Source: an uncultured Lachnospiraceae bacterium
GTDB taxonomy: Bacteria > Bacillota > Clostridia > Lachnospirales > Lachnospiraceae
NCBI GenBank assembly: GCA_910579735.1
Contig: CAJTUZ010000009.1
Coordinates: forward strand, 83,396-147,395
DNA length: 64,000 bases
Direction of reading: 5' to 3'
Shown: positions 53,782 to 62,335 of the stretch, piece after piece
Layout: each line of letters opens with the position of its first letter
Position numbering within the stretch: position 1 is the first letter of the stretch
The notes under the pieces: model-generated
What the model was told of the DNA's origin: nothing
Seen by the model: only the letters and a program-made list of their open reading frames with translations
The model's database searches: none
Position numbers and translations under genes: made by a program

Positions 53782-53807
53782 AGCTGACTCCTATCCACAC
53801 TCAAATT

Positions 53808-53836
53808 ATTATACATAGGGCATTCCGGTTTGTCAA
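53808..53836 (-). promoter_or_regulatory. Perfect sigma-A promoter for yceD-rpmF
   Basis: On the minus strand TTGACA and TATAAT are separated by exactly 17 bases, a full consensus match. Confidence 0.93.
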
Positions 53837-53896
53837 CCGGATTTTTCAGAATTTGGAATCTATGGATATTCCAGGTTTCGGATTTGCCCCCTCCGA

Positions 53897-54358
53897 TCAG
53901 GACTCCTCCTGACAAGACCCGGCGCCTTCTTCTATTTTCTTCTCCTGATATCGTTTTAACTGACTGTTCAAAGCCTGAGATACCTTACTGCTGTGCCGCC
54001 ACACCAGCCAGGAAACCACCAGAAAAATAAGCAGAATACAGCAAAACATGAAACCTGACATTCTCAGATTTTTCAAGTCATACCAGCCAAAAAGCGCCGC
54101 ACACCCAAATACTACTGCATTGATATACAAATAATGCAGCACACGGCGGACAATCTCCTGTCTTGTTGAAATTTCCCGGCACGGATACAGCAGATTCCCG
54201 CATGTGCAGACAAAAGAAGTAAACAGGATCTCCCAAAGAACCGCAACCGATATCCTGTTATCCCTGTGAAAAATCGTTATAAACAGGGCGCAGGCAAAAA
54301 GAACGCCCGTCACGACACAGGAAAACGTATATAATAGTTCTTTTATTTTCTCCAACAT
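53897..54358 (-). CDS. DUF3021 family membrane protein
   Basis: The 153-residue protein has four membrane helices (about residues 8-30, 38-58, 78-98, 106-126) and a charged C-terminal tail (LKRYQEKKIEEGAG). DUF3021 proteins are commonly encoded right after a LytTR regulator, as here, and may modulate it. The function is not established. Confidence 0.82.
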   Translation of the reverse strand: MLEKIKELLYTFSCVVTGVLFACALFITIFHRDNRISVAVLWEILFTSFVCTCGNLLYPCREISTRQEIVRRVLHYLYINAVVFGCAALFGWYDLKNLRMSGFMFCCILLIFLVVSWLVWRHSSKVSQALNSQLKRYQEKKIEEGAGSCQEES

Positions 54359-54416
54359 AGCGCTTTATTACACCTTTCTCCAATTACTGTTGTCATGATC
54401 ACTCTAAACCTGTTTT

Positions 54417-54854
54417 TCAAATACTGAGTTTTCTTTTCAGCGCGGGGACATATTGTCTGGAAATGGCAACACGCTCCCCGTTCTTCATCAATGCCTCAAA
54501 TCGTCCGTTAAAACCCGGATAGAAATTTTCCACCCTCGCCAGATTGAGGATCACCGATTTGGACACTCTGAAGAAATCGGTTCCCTCAAAGCGCCTCTCC
54601 AGTTCATACAACTTCAGTTTCGTTTCATACACGCTGCTGCGCATATATAGAAAAACTCTGTTATCCACCGCTTCAATGTAATAGATCTCCCCAGGGTCTA
54701 TCTGCAATATCTTATCTGCGTTTCTCACTGTCAGTTTTTCTTTTTTCAGTTTCAGGCCGTTGACAAGCTGCAAAACAGGCTCGTCCACTTCCCTGCACCG
54801 GATGATGATCTCTTCTTCCTCGTCCGGTCCGATATCTTCTATTATGATCTTCAT
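54417..54854 (-). CDS. LytTR-type DNA-binding regulator
   Basis: The 145-residue protein has a short N-terminal part (MKIIIEDIGPDEEEEIIIRC) and a LytTR domain: IYYIEAVDNRVFLYMRSSVY, LKLYELERRFEGTDFFRVSKS, VILNLARVENF, GERVAISRQYVPALKRKL. No receiver domain is present, so it is not a classical response regulator. With the DUF3021 partner it probably controls the ABC-2 transporter genes 88 bases upstream in the same direction. Confidence 0.9.
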   Translation of the reverse strand: MKIIIEDIGPDEEEEIIIRCREVDEPVLQLVNGLKLKKEKLTVRNADKILQIDPGEIYYIEAVDNRVFLYMRSSVYETKLKLYELERRFEGTDFFRVSKSVILNLARVENFYPGFNGRFEALMKNGERVAISRQYVPALKRKLSI

Positions 54855-54941
54855 CGGCTTCGTTTTCCCTCATGTTGCTGTAGATTTAAATGCAGTACAC
54901 TCTGATGATCAAATTCCGCTATAACTAATAGTATAACACAT

Positions 54942-55856
54942 TTATCTGTCACGCAGCGCTCTTTTCCTGCAAATAAGTGCGGACACTGCCGCCGCTGCAA
55001 GGCCTAACAGCGCCAGATACAGAAACTGTCCCGCAAAAGTAATCTCTTTGTCATGCAGGATAATGCTGATCCCCATGCTCTCCCGGAACATATCCGTTAC
55101 TGTCTCCGGTATTCCCGCAAAAGTTTCCGCAACCGCTTCCTCCACACAAACTTCCCGCATCATGGCTGCACCATGCAGTACCGGCAGATATTTTAAGATT
55201 TCTGCGATCGTATCCGGCAGCATCGTCATCGGCAGATAGATCCCCCCGACAAATCCTACCAGCGTACCGACGACCGTAAGCAGACCGCTCCACGCACTTT
55301 CGCTGTGAACGAACAACGCCGTCAGATAAGCGACCGACGCATAAACAAACGTATTCAACACGATCATACAAGTCAGCTTTAACCAGGCGCTCACAGGAAG
55401 TAATTCCTGCCCTGTAACCGCCATATATCCCTCTGCCGTAAGAAGCGTGATCAAACACAGGATGATGCCAAGCGCCCATGCAGCCAGAATATATCCCATT
55501 GCGATCTGTATTCTTTTTACAGGCGCAATATAAAATCCTGCAAGCCGCTTTTCCGATTCGTCCTTTATCATATTTCCCATCACCGTCATCGTTACGGTCA
55601 CGGCATTCACGACGAGAATGCCTGCCAGTGTCCACATCTGTATCAGATATTCCGCGTTTGCCTTATCTTTTACAGGATCTCTTTCGCCGCCTGCCAGCTC
55701 TAAAGCATCCACAATGTTTTGACTGTTCATGTCTCCTAAAAAAAGCATCATCAGTCCAAGTACTATAAGCATCGATAAAATCGAAAAAAATACGGCCCCT
55801 TTATCTCTCACGAAGATCAGCAGATTTCTCCGAAATAAACACAATATTACTTTCAT
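54942..55856 (-). CDS. ABC-2 type transporter permease
   Basis: The 304-residue protein has six membrane helices: one near the N-terminus (residues 20-40), then an extracytoplasmic loop, four in the middle (about 80-220) and one at the end (about 275-295). It begins MKVILCLFRRNLLIFVRDKG, typical of the ABC-2 family. Its start overlaps the ATPase gene by 4 bases. It is probably an exporter. Confidence 0.9.
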   Translation of the reverse strand: MKVILCLFRRNLLIFVRDKGAVFFSILSMLIVLGLMMLFLGDMNSQNIVDALELAGGERDPVKDKANAEYLIQMWTLAGILVVNAVTVTMTVMGNMIKDESEKRLAGFYIAPVKRIQIAMGYILAAWALGIILCLITLLTAEGYMAVTGQELLPVSAWLKLTCMIVLNTFVYASVAYLTALFVHSESAWSGLLTVVGTLVGFVGGIYLPMTMLPDTIAEILKYLPVLHGAAMMREVCVEEAVAETFAGIPETVTDMFRESMGISIILHDKEITFAGQFLYLALLGLAAAAVSALICRKRALRDR

Positions 55857-56797
55857 TGTACGCTCCCCTCCAATGTCTTACCCGTCACATTCAAAAAAAC
55901 ATCATCCATGGATCCCTGTATCACTTCAAATCCGCTTAGCAGTGTTTGGAATCGCTGTAAAACCGGCAGAGCCGACATACTGCTCTCCACTTCGACCACC
56001 GCGTGATCTTCCTGCCGGCAGAAGCGGATTCCCCCGTTCTTACCTTGTTCCAGTTTCTCCCAAAACACTGCACGATGTTCTTCTTTTGGCATTAACAGCA
56101 ATTTGTCCTTTGCATATTTTTCTTTCAGCACATACGGCGTTCCCTGTTCTCTGATACGTCCGCCATCGATAATGGCGATGGAAGAAGCGTTCGCCGCCTC
56201 TTCCATGTAATGCGTCGTCAGAAAAACCGTCATATTTCTGTCTTTTCGAAGCGTCTCCACACTTTTCCAGACATTCCTTCTTGTCGCCGGGTCCAGACCG
56301 GTCGTCGGCTCATCCAGAAACAGAACTTCCGGTGCATTCATAAGCGCTCTGGCAATCTCACACCTTCTTTTCTGTCCGCCCGAGAGTTTCGCAAATCTTC
56401 TATTGTACACTTCGCCAAGCTCCAATATACCGCACACATCCAATACCCGTTCCTTTAGGCGGCTCGTACGTTTTTCATAGAGCGCTCCTCTGATAAACAG
56501 ATTTTCCTTTACGCTCAGGGAATCGTCCAGACAATTATTCTGATAAACAACGCCGATCTTTCTGCGTATCTGTTCGTCCTCTTTTCCCAAAATATGACCG
56601 CATATCCTTGCTTCGCCATCCGTCGGCGCATATAAAGTGCAAAGCATATTGATCGTCGTCGATTTCCCCGCTCCGTTGATTCCCAGAAAGCCGAACAGTT
56701 CCCCCTTTTCTATCTGAAAACTGATATCGTCTACCGCTTTTACATCTTTGAAATACTTTTTGAAATGTGTGACCTCAATTACCGTTTCCACATGCAT
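55853..56797 (-). CDS. ABC-2 transporter ATPase
   Basis: The 314-residue protein has Walker A GINGAGKST, Q-loop YQNNCLDDSLS, signature LSGGQKRR, Walker B VLFLDEPTTGLD, H-loop LTTHYMEEA and a C-terminal DUF4162-like extension. The frame is open further upstream, but AGGAGG lies just before ATG 56797. Because that spacing is tight, GTG 56791 could be the true start. It pairs with the permease that follows. Confidence 0.93.
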   Translation of the reverse strand: MHVETVIEVTHFKKYFKDVKAVDDISFQIEKGELFGFLGINGAGKSTTINMLCTLYAPTDGEARICGHILGKEDEQIRRKIGVVYQNNCLDDSLSVKENLFIRGALYEKRTSRLKERVLDVCGILELGEVYNRRFAKLSGGQKRRCEIARALMNAPEVLFLDEPTTGLDPATRRNVWKSVETLRKDRNMTVFLTTHYMEEAANASSIAIIDGGRIREQGTPYVLKEKYAKDKLLLMPKEEHRAVFWEKLEQGKNGGIRFCRQEDHAVVEVESSMSALPVLQRFQTLLSGFEVIQGSMDDVFLNVTGKTLEGSVQ

Positions 56798-56988
56798 TCC
56801 TCCTTCGCCCTTTCTTTCACGCATTTTCCGACTGTTCCTGCGTCTGGCCTTATCATAGATTTGCATGGCTGCTTTGACAAGGAAAAAACGGTGAGAGGTC
56901 TTTATGACACGGTAAGATGTCAAATAACATGATAAACTGCAGTCTTTCCGCTTCTAATTTTCGGCTGCATCTACAGGATAATCTCCCT

Positions 56989-58401
56989 TTACCGGTAACA
57001 GGGCATTTTGCAATCTGCGGATAGAAACCGTTCAAAATCCGCTTTCATATGTAAGTAGTTCTGTTTCTGATCTGAAAGCGGCGATCCGCTTCGTTCATAT
57101 GCGAACAGCCATTCTTTTAACGGCCTGTCAATATCTTCTTTAACGGCATATCCGACAAGTGCGACAAAAGAAGGTCTGTTTTCCTCCGATAAAAACCATG
57201 AATCGATATCCTCTATCGCTTCCGATATATCGTTGGCCATAATCTCAAACAGCTCCATATCTTCATCTGCCACATCCTCGTCAATGTATTCTGCGATAAT
57301 CTCTTTTGCCGTAACCGGCCGTCTCTTCGTATCAGGTTTCTTTTCTTCAACACGCATCCCCAAAAATTCCCGCATCAGTTTCTCCAACATGGCTAATTTC
57401 GCCGCAATGACCGTTTTATCTTTCGTACTGCAGTCTCTGTCGATCTCGTCAAACAGCATCCCTCTTTCGCTGCGTTTCGTGTTCCTGAGTTTTGTTTTAA
57501 ATACTCTTAAAAAAGCAATAAATTTCCTGTCATCGATTCCAAGCCCGGTAAACCGGTCAAACAATGTCAGAAAGATAAAAGAATCTTTTTTATTAAAGAT
57601 ATCTTTCACATCATCTGTGACAACTGCTTCCAGTCTGCGGATATCGTCCGCAAATCTCGCAAATTCTTCCTCCGTTGCATTACTGTTCAGGTATTTACAG
57701 ACTGCTTTCGGCTGTTTTCTCCAATGATCAAAATGATTGGTACACATAATGGATTCCAATACGATCCGTTCAACGGTCCCTTTTGTTTTGTCATTTTCCG
57801 AATAGTCACTATAATCCAGGAAAAACCTGCTGTCCAGAATTTTACGGACATACCCTGCAAACCGGTCAATATAAGTAAATGCTTTTTGATCCGTGTTCAT
57901 CGCGACATGATTGTTGTATCTTTTAATATATCTGGATATTTTCCGGCTGTCGCAGTTTTCATGGATCACGGTTTCTATCTGGTATTCATCAAATTTCTTT
58001 TTCAGTTCTTCCGGCAGTTTGGCATATGTTTTATTCTTGATGTCAAAGACGGCATCTTCCCATATGATATTCCCGGTTTTATCCTTCGTCTTCTTTTTGT
58101 ACGAAATAACGGAGTCTTCTATCGATGCCGTAATCTTATGCGTCCCGTTGCGGAAACTGTTTAAAGCCGCGCTCCTGCAGCCTCCATCCGCAATGTGCAG
58201 CTGCGAATTGCTTTCTTCTCCCAGAATGATCGGCGGGATATACTCATCCATAAGAACGGTCACAATCAGCTCATTGATCTGTTCTTTGCTCCAGACCATT
58301 TTCCTCTGCACATCTGCATTGTTGTCGATATCACCATCTTTAATCTTATCCAAATACATTTTCAACGTATATGTCTGTTTCCGTGGTCTTGCCATATTCA
58401 T
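56989..58401 (-). CDS. DUF262-like protein with altered DGQQR motif
   Basis: The 470-residue protein starts MNMARPRKQTYTLKMYLDKI. The N-terminal part resembles DUF262 (ParB/GmrS-like): VQRKMVWSKEQINELIVTVL (Q32-R33, W37) and IPPIILGE, then HIADGGCRSAAL. Known DUF262 proteins have DGQQR at this place; here it is D72-G-G-C-R76. The rest is helical, with charged segments (RRPVTAKEIIAEYIDEDVAD), and shows no recognised HNH nuclease (DUF1524) motif. I start at 58401 because AAAGGA lies upstream. It follows the sigma-like gene and shares its LexA-controlled promoter. The function may be regulatory or defensive. Confidence 0.68.
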   Translation of the reverse strand: MNMARPRKQTYTLKMYLDKIKDGDIDNNADVQRKMVWSKEQINELIVTVLMDEYIPPIILGEESNSQLHIADGGCRSAALNSFRNGTHKITASIEDSVISYKKKTKDKTGNIIWEDAVFDIKNKTYAKLPEELKKKFDEYQIETVIHENCDSRKISRYIKRYNNHVAMNTDQKAFTYIDRFAGYVRKILDSRFFLDYSDYSENDKTKGTVERIVLESIMCTNHFDHWRKQPKAVCKYLNSNATEEEFARFADDIRRLEAVVTDDVKDIFNKKDSFIFLTLFDRFTGLGIDDRKFIAFLRVFKTKLRNTKRSERGMLFDEIDRDCSTKDKTVIAAKLAMLEKLMREFLGMRVEEKKPDTKRRPVTAKEIIAEYIDEDVADEDMELFEIMANDISEAIEDIDSWFLSEENRPSFVALVGYAVKEDIDRPLKEWLFAYERSGSPLSDQKQNYLHMKADFERFLSADCKMPCYR

Positions 58402-58460
58402 ACCCATTCCTTTCTCTTTTGTCATTCGCTGCGGTCTTTCAAACAGAATCTTTGAAAATC

Positions 58461-59018
58461 TTAAAATAAGATAGAAATATTTCTATAAGAATGAATCGCC
58501 GCACAGCAATCGGCATACTGCTTCGTGCTCATATGCAGTTTCTCCCGGATCTCTCCCGGCAGATAGCCGGACGTGCTCAGTCTGAGCACCTCTTTCTGGA
58601 CAGCGGAAAGCCTGCTGAGATATAAAAGCATTTTCCTGCTGTATTTTTCTTCGTCTTTTTCAAGGATCTCCTGTTCGATATCCCTCTCATCCGGTATCAG
58701 ATCCGCCAAAGTTGTATTTACGTCACCGTCGACCGGCATATCCAGGGATACGGATATCCTGTCCGCTTTCCGTTTCTCGCGGTTTCTCTTCGTTATCTCC
58801 GTTTTGATCTTATTGGACAGGCATGTATGCAGGAACGAGTCAAAAGACTGCTCATGATCGTAACGCCTGATCGCATCCGCAAAGACTTCATTGGCAAGAG
58901 AATAAAAATCATCTTTATCCTTATCCGAAAGTCCGCCGTATTTTCTTAAAATCTTATCCACTGTTCTATGCAGCTTCCGGGCATTGTCTTCATAATATAA
59001 ATGCAATATCTGTTCCAT
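58461..59018 (-). CDS. Sigma-70-family-like factor (185 aa)
   Basis: The 185-residue protein has a region-2-like part (DFYSLANEVFADAIRRYDHE; SFDSFLHTCLSNKIKTEITK; RNREKRK) and a region-4-like helix-turn-helix (LSAVQKEVLRLSTSGYLPGE; IREKLHMSTKQYADCC). The middle is acidic. I start at ATG 59018, with GGGGGG eight bases upstream. The longer frame is excluded because it would begin upstream of the promoter. It is probably a phage- or element-encoded alternative sigma factor, induced by DNA damage through the overlapping LexA box. No anti-sigma gene is visible. Confidence 0.8.
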   Translation of the reverse strand: MEQILHLYYEDNARKLHRTVDKILRKYGGLSDKDKDDFYSLANEVFADAIRRYDHEQSFDSFLHTCLSNKIKTEITKRNREKRKADRISVSLDMPVDGDVNTTLADLIPDERDIEQEILEKDEEKYSRKMLLYLSRLSAVQKEVLRLSTSGYLPGEIREKLHMSTKQYADCCAAIHSYRNISILF

Positions 59019-59088
59019 AGTAATCCCCCCGTTTTCTTCTGTCTGTGCATCACTTGGCTCTGTCAATCCCAAGTATCCTGCAATCATT

Positions 59089-59117
59089 AGTATAGAACAT
59101 ATGTTCTGATTTGTCAA
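59089..59117 (-). promoter_or_regulatory. Sigma-A promoter of the sigma-like/DUF262-like unit
   Basis: On the minus strand TTGACA (59112-59117) and TATACT (59089-59094) are separated by exactly 17 bases. A LexA box fills most of the spacer, so repressor binding would block RNA polymerase. Confidence 0.9.
59095..59106. promoter_or_regulatory. LexA (SOS) box 1
   Basis: GAACATATGTTC is a perfect palindrome and matches the Gram-positive LexA core GAAC-N4-GTTC, including the favoured ATAT centre. It lies inside the spacer of the left-facing promoter. Confidence 0.88.
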
Positions 59118-59126
59118 CTGTATTTT

Positions 59127-59140
59127 CGAACGTCTGTTCT
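59127..59140. promoter_or_regulatory. LexA (SOS) box 2
   Basis: CGAACGTCTGTTCT matches the LexA pattern CGAAC-N4-GTTCG with one end mismatch. It is centred 33 bases from box 1, about three helical turns, so the two could be bound cooperatively and control both directions. Confidence 0.8.
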
Positions 59141-59402
59141 GTTTTTTTCTTTTTCTAACTAATCATAATGCTTTTCATGTCCAATAAACAGGACAGCTTC
59201 AAATGCTGATCTGTCCGCCATCGTAAAGTTTAACGCCTGGAAAACCGCCCTTTAATCTGCATTCAAAAAATGAAAAAATGCAGATACGAATGGAGAAATA
59301 TATAACAGCAGCCTGAAACACCAGACAGTCCTGACAGCTCACAGCATGATCACCGGACTGCCGGACACCAAATTTTAAGAAAAAGGAGACACAGCAGAAC
59401 AA

Positions 59403-59582
59403 ATGATAAAAAACTTTTACGAGACAAATCATTACGGACCGGATCACACCAAATTCGGAGGCATTCTTTATCCTTCGGATTTTAATACAAATCATGCGTG
59501 CGGAAATATCGCCGCAAGGATTGCAAACGATGCAAGATTTGACGCACATTGCAGCAAAAATGAAGGAGGAGACAAGAATTGA
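59403..59582 (+). CDS. Small protein (59 aa) translationally coupled to the RNA polymerase
   Basis: I read a 59-codon frame starting MIKNFYETNHYGPDHTKFGG and ending SKNEGGDKN. Its TGA stop overlaps the TTG start of the polymerase gene (the bases are TTGA), a classic sign of translational coupling. GGAGAC lies about 14 bases before its ATG, rather far. The sequence has protein-like composition with three histidines and two cysteines, but no family I know. It could instead be a leader whose translation enables the next start. Confidence 0.55.
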   Translation: MIKNFYETNHYGPDHTKFGGILYPSDFNTNHACGNIAARIANDARFDAHCSKNEGGDKN

Positions 59583-62335
59583 GCAGACATTTAACATCCC
59601 AAAGATATGTTTTCAAGATCCACTCTTCCCGTCTGCGCAGAGCCAAATGGCATCTGACGCTGACGATAAGCCAGGCACGGGAAAACAAGGAGCTGATCGC
59701 GCTGAACGAAAGCCAGATGATGCGCTTTATCGACGAATTAAATGAAGTCAGCGATATGAGCGTCCATATCGCCGATATGAAAGCACAGATCAAAAAACTG
59801 CAGATGATAAAGGATCTTGCTTTCTCACGACCCAAGATCAGAAAACTATATGCCGAATTGGACGATCATCTGTTTCAGAAAGATTATGTTTGCGTCGTGA
59901 TCGATACCACCAAAGATTATATGAAACTATATAAAAGCGGTTTTCAGATTAACGGCACGACATACAGGCGGCTGCTCGCTACGACCGGCGGCGTCAAAAA
60001 CAACACCATCGTATTTGTAAACGAAACGCTGCTTCCCGAATTGAAAAGACGCATGGACAACGGCAGGAACAAAAATATGCAGTTTACACCCGCGAAACTG
60101 GAAGCTTATTACGCTTTGACATGCAGTTCCTCCACACCGGTCTCCATGCCGGAAGGAATCGCCGTCGTACCCGACTGCATTACTCATTTTCAATCAGATA
60201 TCATCGAACTGGACGATACCGGTTTAAAACAGCCGCGCATGAAATATATCAAAAATAAAGACATCGCCTTAAACGACAGCGACGGATACGGTCTCGCCAT
60301 GCCGCCGTTAATGCAGCGATGGGGCGAAGAGATCGGCGAAAACTTCCTGCTTCCGGGATGCGTGATCAGAAATGCCTTCTGCAAAGGCGCTGTATTCCCC
60401 GTCGATTTCCGGAAATTTGCCAGAGAACATCATGTCGAAACGATCACCGACGTATGGGGAAACACCCGTAACATACAGGACATAGAACTGATCCTGACAC
60501 AGTCCATGCTCAAATTGTGGGATTCCTACGATTCCATGGAAGACTATCTGGAAAACTGCAGGAAAAATCATTATACATATTCCATTACCAAGTCTTCCGC
60601 CGAAGAACTGGAACATGTCAGAACCATGAATTATCAGTTTCTGCAAAGCTATGAATTTACGGACGAACAGATCGAAGAACTGATCGCGCCGACAGTCAGC
60701 GAAATACAGGATATTCTTTCAGACGATCCTGTAAAGACCATACTCTATACCAAAGGCATCGGTTTAAATGAGAAAAATATCGGTCATTTGGACAGTTCAT
60801 TTGCCACGGCACTGATGATCGAACCGGAAATGAGAAACGATCCCTATGTAAAAAGCCAGCTATTTGCCATGATCCGTAAAAGGATCGACGACGCCAAAGT
60901 CGGCGTTTTAAACGTACCGGCCAATTACTCCTTCGTTTCCGGCGATCCCTACTCTCTCTGCCAGTCCATGTGCGGCCTGAAGGTGACCGGACTGTTGAAG
61001 GCCGGAGAGATTTATTCAAAATACTGGGTCGATAAAGGCGTTGCAAAAATCGTCAGTTTTCGTGCACCGATGACTTCACACAATAATATACGGCTGCTTA
61101 ACGTTGTACATAATGATCAGATGGATGATTTTTATCAATATATGACCACACCGACCATTTTCAACAGCTGGGATACCTGCGCCGACGCTATGAACGGCTT
61201 TGACAAGGACGGCGATTGCGTGATCAATACTTCTTTTCCGCTTTTGATAAAAAATACGGTCGAACTGCCGGCTATCTCCTGCGTACAGCGTAAGGCGCCC
61301 AAGTGCATTCCTTCCGAAGACGACATCGTACGTTCCAATATAAACAGTTTCGGCAACGCAGTCGGCGAGGTGACCAATAAAATCACTTCCATGTTCGAAG
61401 TGCAGGCCAGATATGCCAAAAACAGCCGGGAATACCGGATACTTGACTACCGCATCAAATGCGGACAGCTCTATCAGCAGAATCAGATCGACAAAACCAA
61501 AGGAATCGAAGCGGGAGAAATGCCGGCAAAATGGTGCAACCGGATTTCCAGCCAGATTCGTAACGGCCAGAGCGCTGCCGAGAAAAAAGAGAACTGGTTA
61601 AACAGAAAGCTGACCGCCGATAAGAAACCTTATTTCATGCAATATATCTATCCGGCAGAAAAAGCTAAAATGAAAGAATACAACAAAAAAACCAACGAGA
61701 AATCTCTGCTGCGCTTTCGCATGACCCTGGATGAACTGCTGGCCAAAGATCTTAAAACGCCGGAAGAAGAGACCTTTATCAACTGTTATCTGCAAAACAT
61801 CCCCCTCGGAACCGCACCGTGCACGATCAATAAGATCTGCTGGCGGATCGAAGAGATTTTCGGACAGACGGACTTGCGGGAAGCCGACAGATTTGACTAT
61901 TCCATATTAAAAAGCAGCGCTGCCTATACCAAACCGTTATATGCCAAAATACAGAAAATATACGATCTTTATAAACGCGAACTGTCCGCTTATATGCAGT
62001 ATGCCGGATCGGAACGGATCAAATCGGAAGACAGACAGATGCAGAAATATCTTTTAAAAGAAGCGTTCAAAAGACAATGTCTGGAACAATGCCCCAATGA
62101 AGATATTCTCTGCAATATCGTGCTGGATCTGTGCTATGCCAAATCTGCTTCCAGTAAACAATTCGCCTGGGACATCTGCGGAGATCTATTCATCCGAAAC
62201 CTTTTAAGGCGAAACGACTACATGATATCCTACCCTTCTTTAGATGAAAACGGCGAAATCGAATATGACGGACTGCATTTTACGATGCGGACAGCAAAAA
62301 TCAAAACGGAGGACGAAAAATGCCAGTTATCTTAA
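59579..62335 (+). CDS. Putative two-barrel RNA polymerase (YonO/RdRP-like)
   Basis: The 918-residue protein starts at TTG 59579, supported by AAGGAGGAG eight bases upstream. Near residue 495 it reads FRAPMTSHNNIRLL, like the NRAPTLHRLGIQAF segment of the beta' subunit. At 542-546 it reads DKDGD inside AMNGFDKDGDC, matching the metal-binding DxDGD of beta', YonO and eukaryotic RdRPs. TGLLKAGEIY (470-479) resembles the RdRP segment before it. R264-x-x-F-x-K269-G lies in a likely first barrel. The N-terminus is helical. I infer a single-subunit RNA polymerase of phage type. The template (DNA or RNA) is undetermined. Overlaps link it to genes on both sides. Confidence 0.78.
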   Translation: MSRHLTSQRYVFKIHSSRLRRAKWHLTLTISQARENKELIALNESQMMRFIDELNEVSDMSVHIADMKAQIKKLQMIKDLAFSRPKIRKLYAELDDHLFQKDYVCVVIDTTKDYMKLYKSGFQINGTTYRRLLATTGGVKNNTIVFVNETLLPELKRRMDNGRNKNMQFTPAKLEAYYALTCSSSTPVSMPEGIAVVPDCITHFQSDIIELDDTGLKQPRMKYIKNKDIALNDSDGYGLAMPPLMQRWGEEIGENFLLPGCVIRNAFCKGAVFPVDFRKFAREHHVETITDVWGNTRNIQDIELILTQSMLKLWDSYDSMEDYLENCRKNHYTYSITKSSAEELEHVRTMNYQFLQSYEFTDEQIEELIAPTVSEIQDILSDDPVKTILYTKGIGLNEKNIGHLDSSFATALMIEPEMRNDPYVKSQLFAMIRKRIDDAKVGVLNVPANYSFVSGDPYSLCQSMCGLKVTGLLKAGEIYSKYWVDKGVAKIVSFRAPMTSHNNIRLLNVVHNDQMDDFYQYMTTPTIFNSWDTCADAMNGFDKDGDCVINTSFPLLIKNTVELPAISCVQRKAPKCIPSEDDIVRSNINSFGNAVGEVTNKITSMFEVQARYAKNSREYRILDYRIKCGQLYQQNQIDKTKGIEAGEMPAKWCNRISSQIRNGQSAAEKKENWLNRKLTADKKPYFMQYIYPAEKAKMKEYNKKTNEKSLLRFRMTLDELLAKDLKTPEEETFINCYLQNIPLGTAPCTINKICWRIEEIFGQTDLREADRFDYSILKSSAAYTKPLYAKIQKIYDLYKRELSAYMQYAGSERIKSEDRQMQKYLLKEAFKRQCLEQCPNEDILCNIVLDLCYAKSASSKQFAWDICGDLFIRNLLRRNDYMISYPSLDENGEIEYDGLHFTMRTAKIKTEDEKCQLS

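Larger units (their letters stand above)
59019..59402. other. Divergent intergenic region with SOS control sites
   Basis: This 384-base stretch separates the sigma-like gene from the RNA polymerase unit. It holds a sigma-A promoter facing left, two LexA boxes, a T-rich tract at 59,141-59,156 and a -10-like CATAAT (59164-59169) facing right without a good -35. From 59,200 to 59,400 I see only very short frames and no supported gene. Confidence 0.6.

Noticed and set aside
59019..59117. An N-terminal extension of the sigma-like protein
   Set aside because: It would begin upstream of the -10 of the only good promoter and runs through the LexA box; ATG 59018 has a proper ribosome-binding site.
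59199..59597. A minus-strand 132-residue frame rich in cysteine and phenylalanine
   Set aside because: It covers the small gene and the start of the polymerase on the opposite strand, has no ribosome-binding site I can see, and looks like a shadow.
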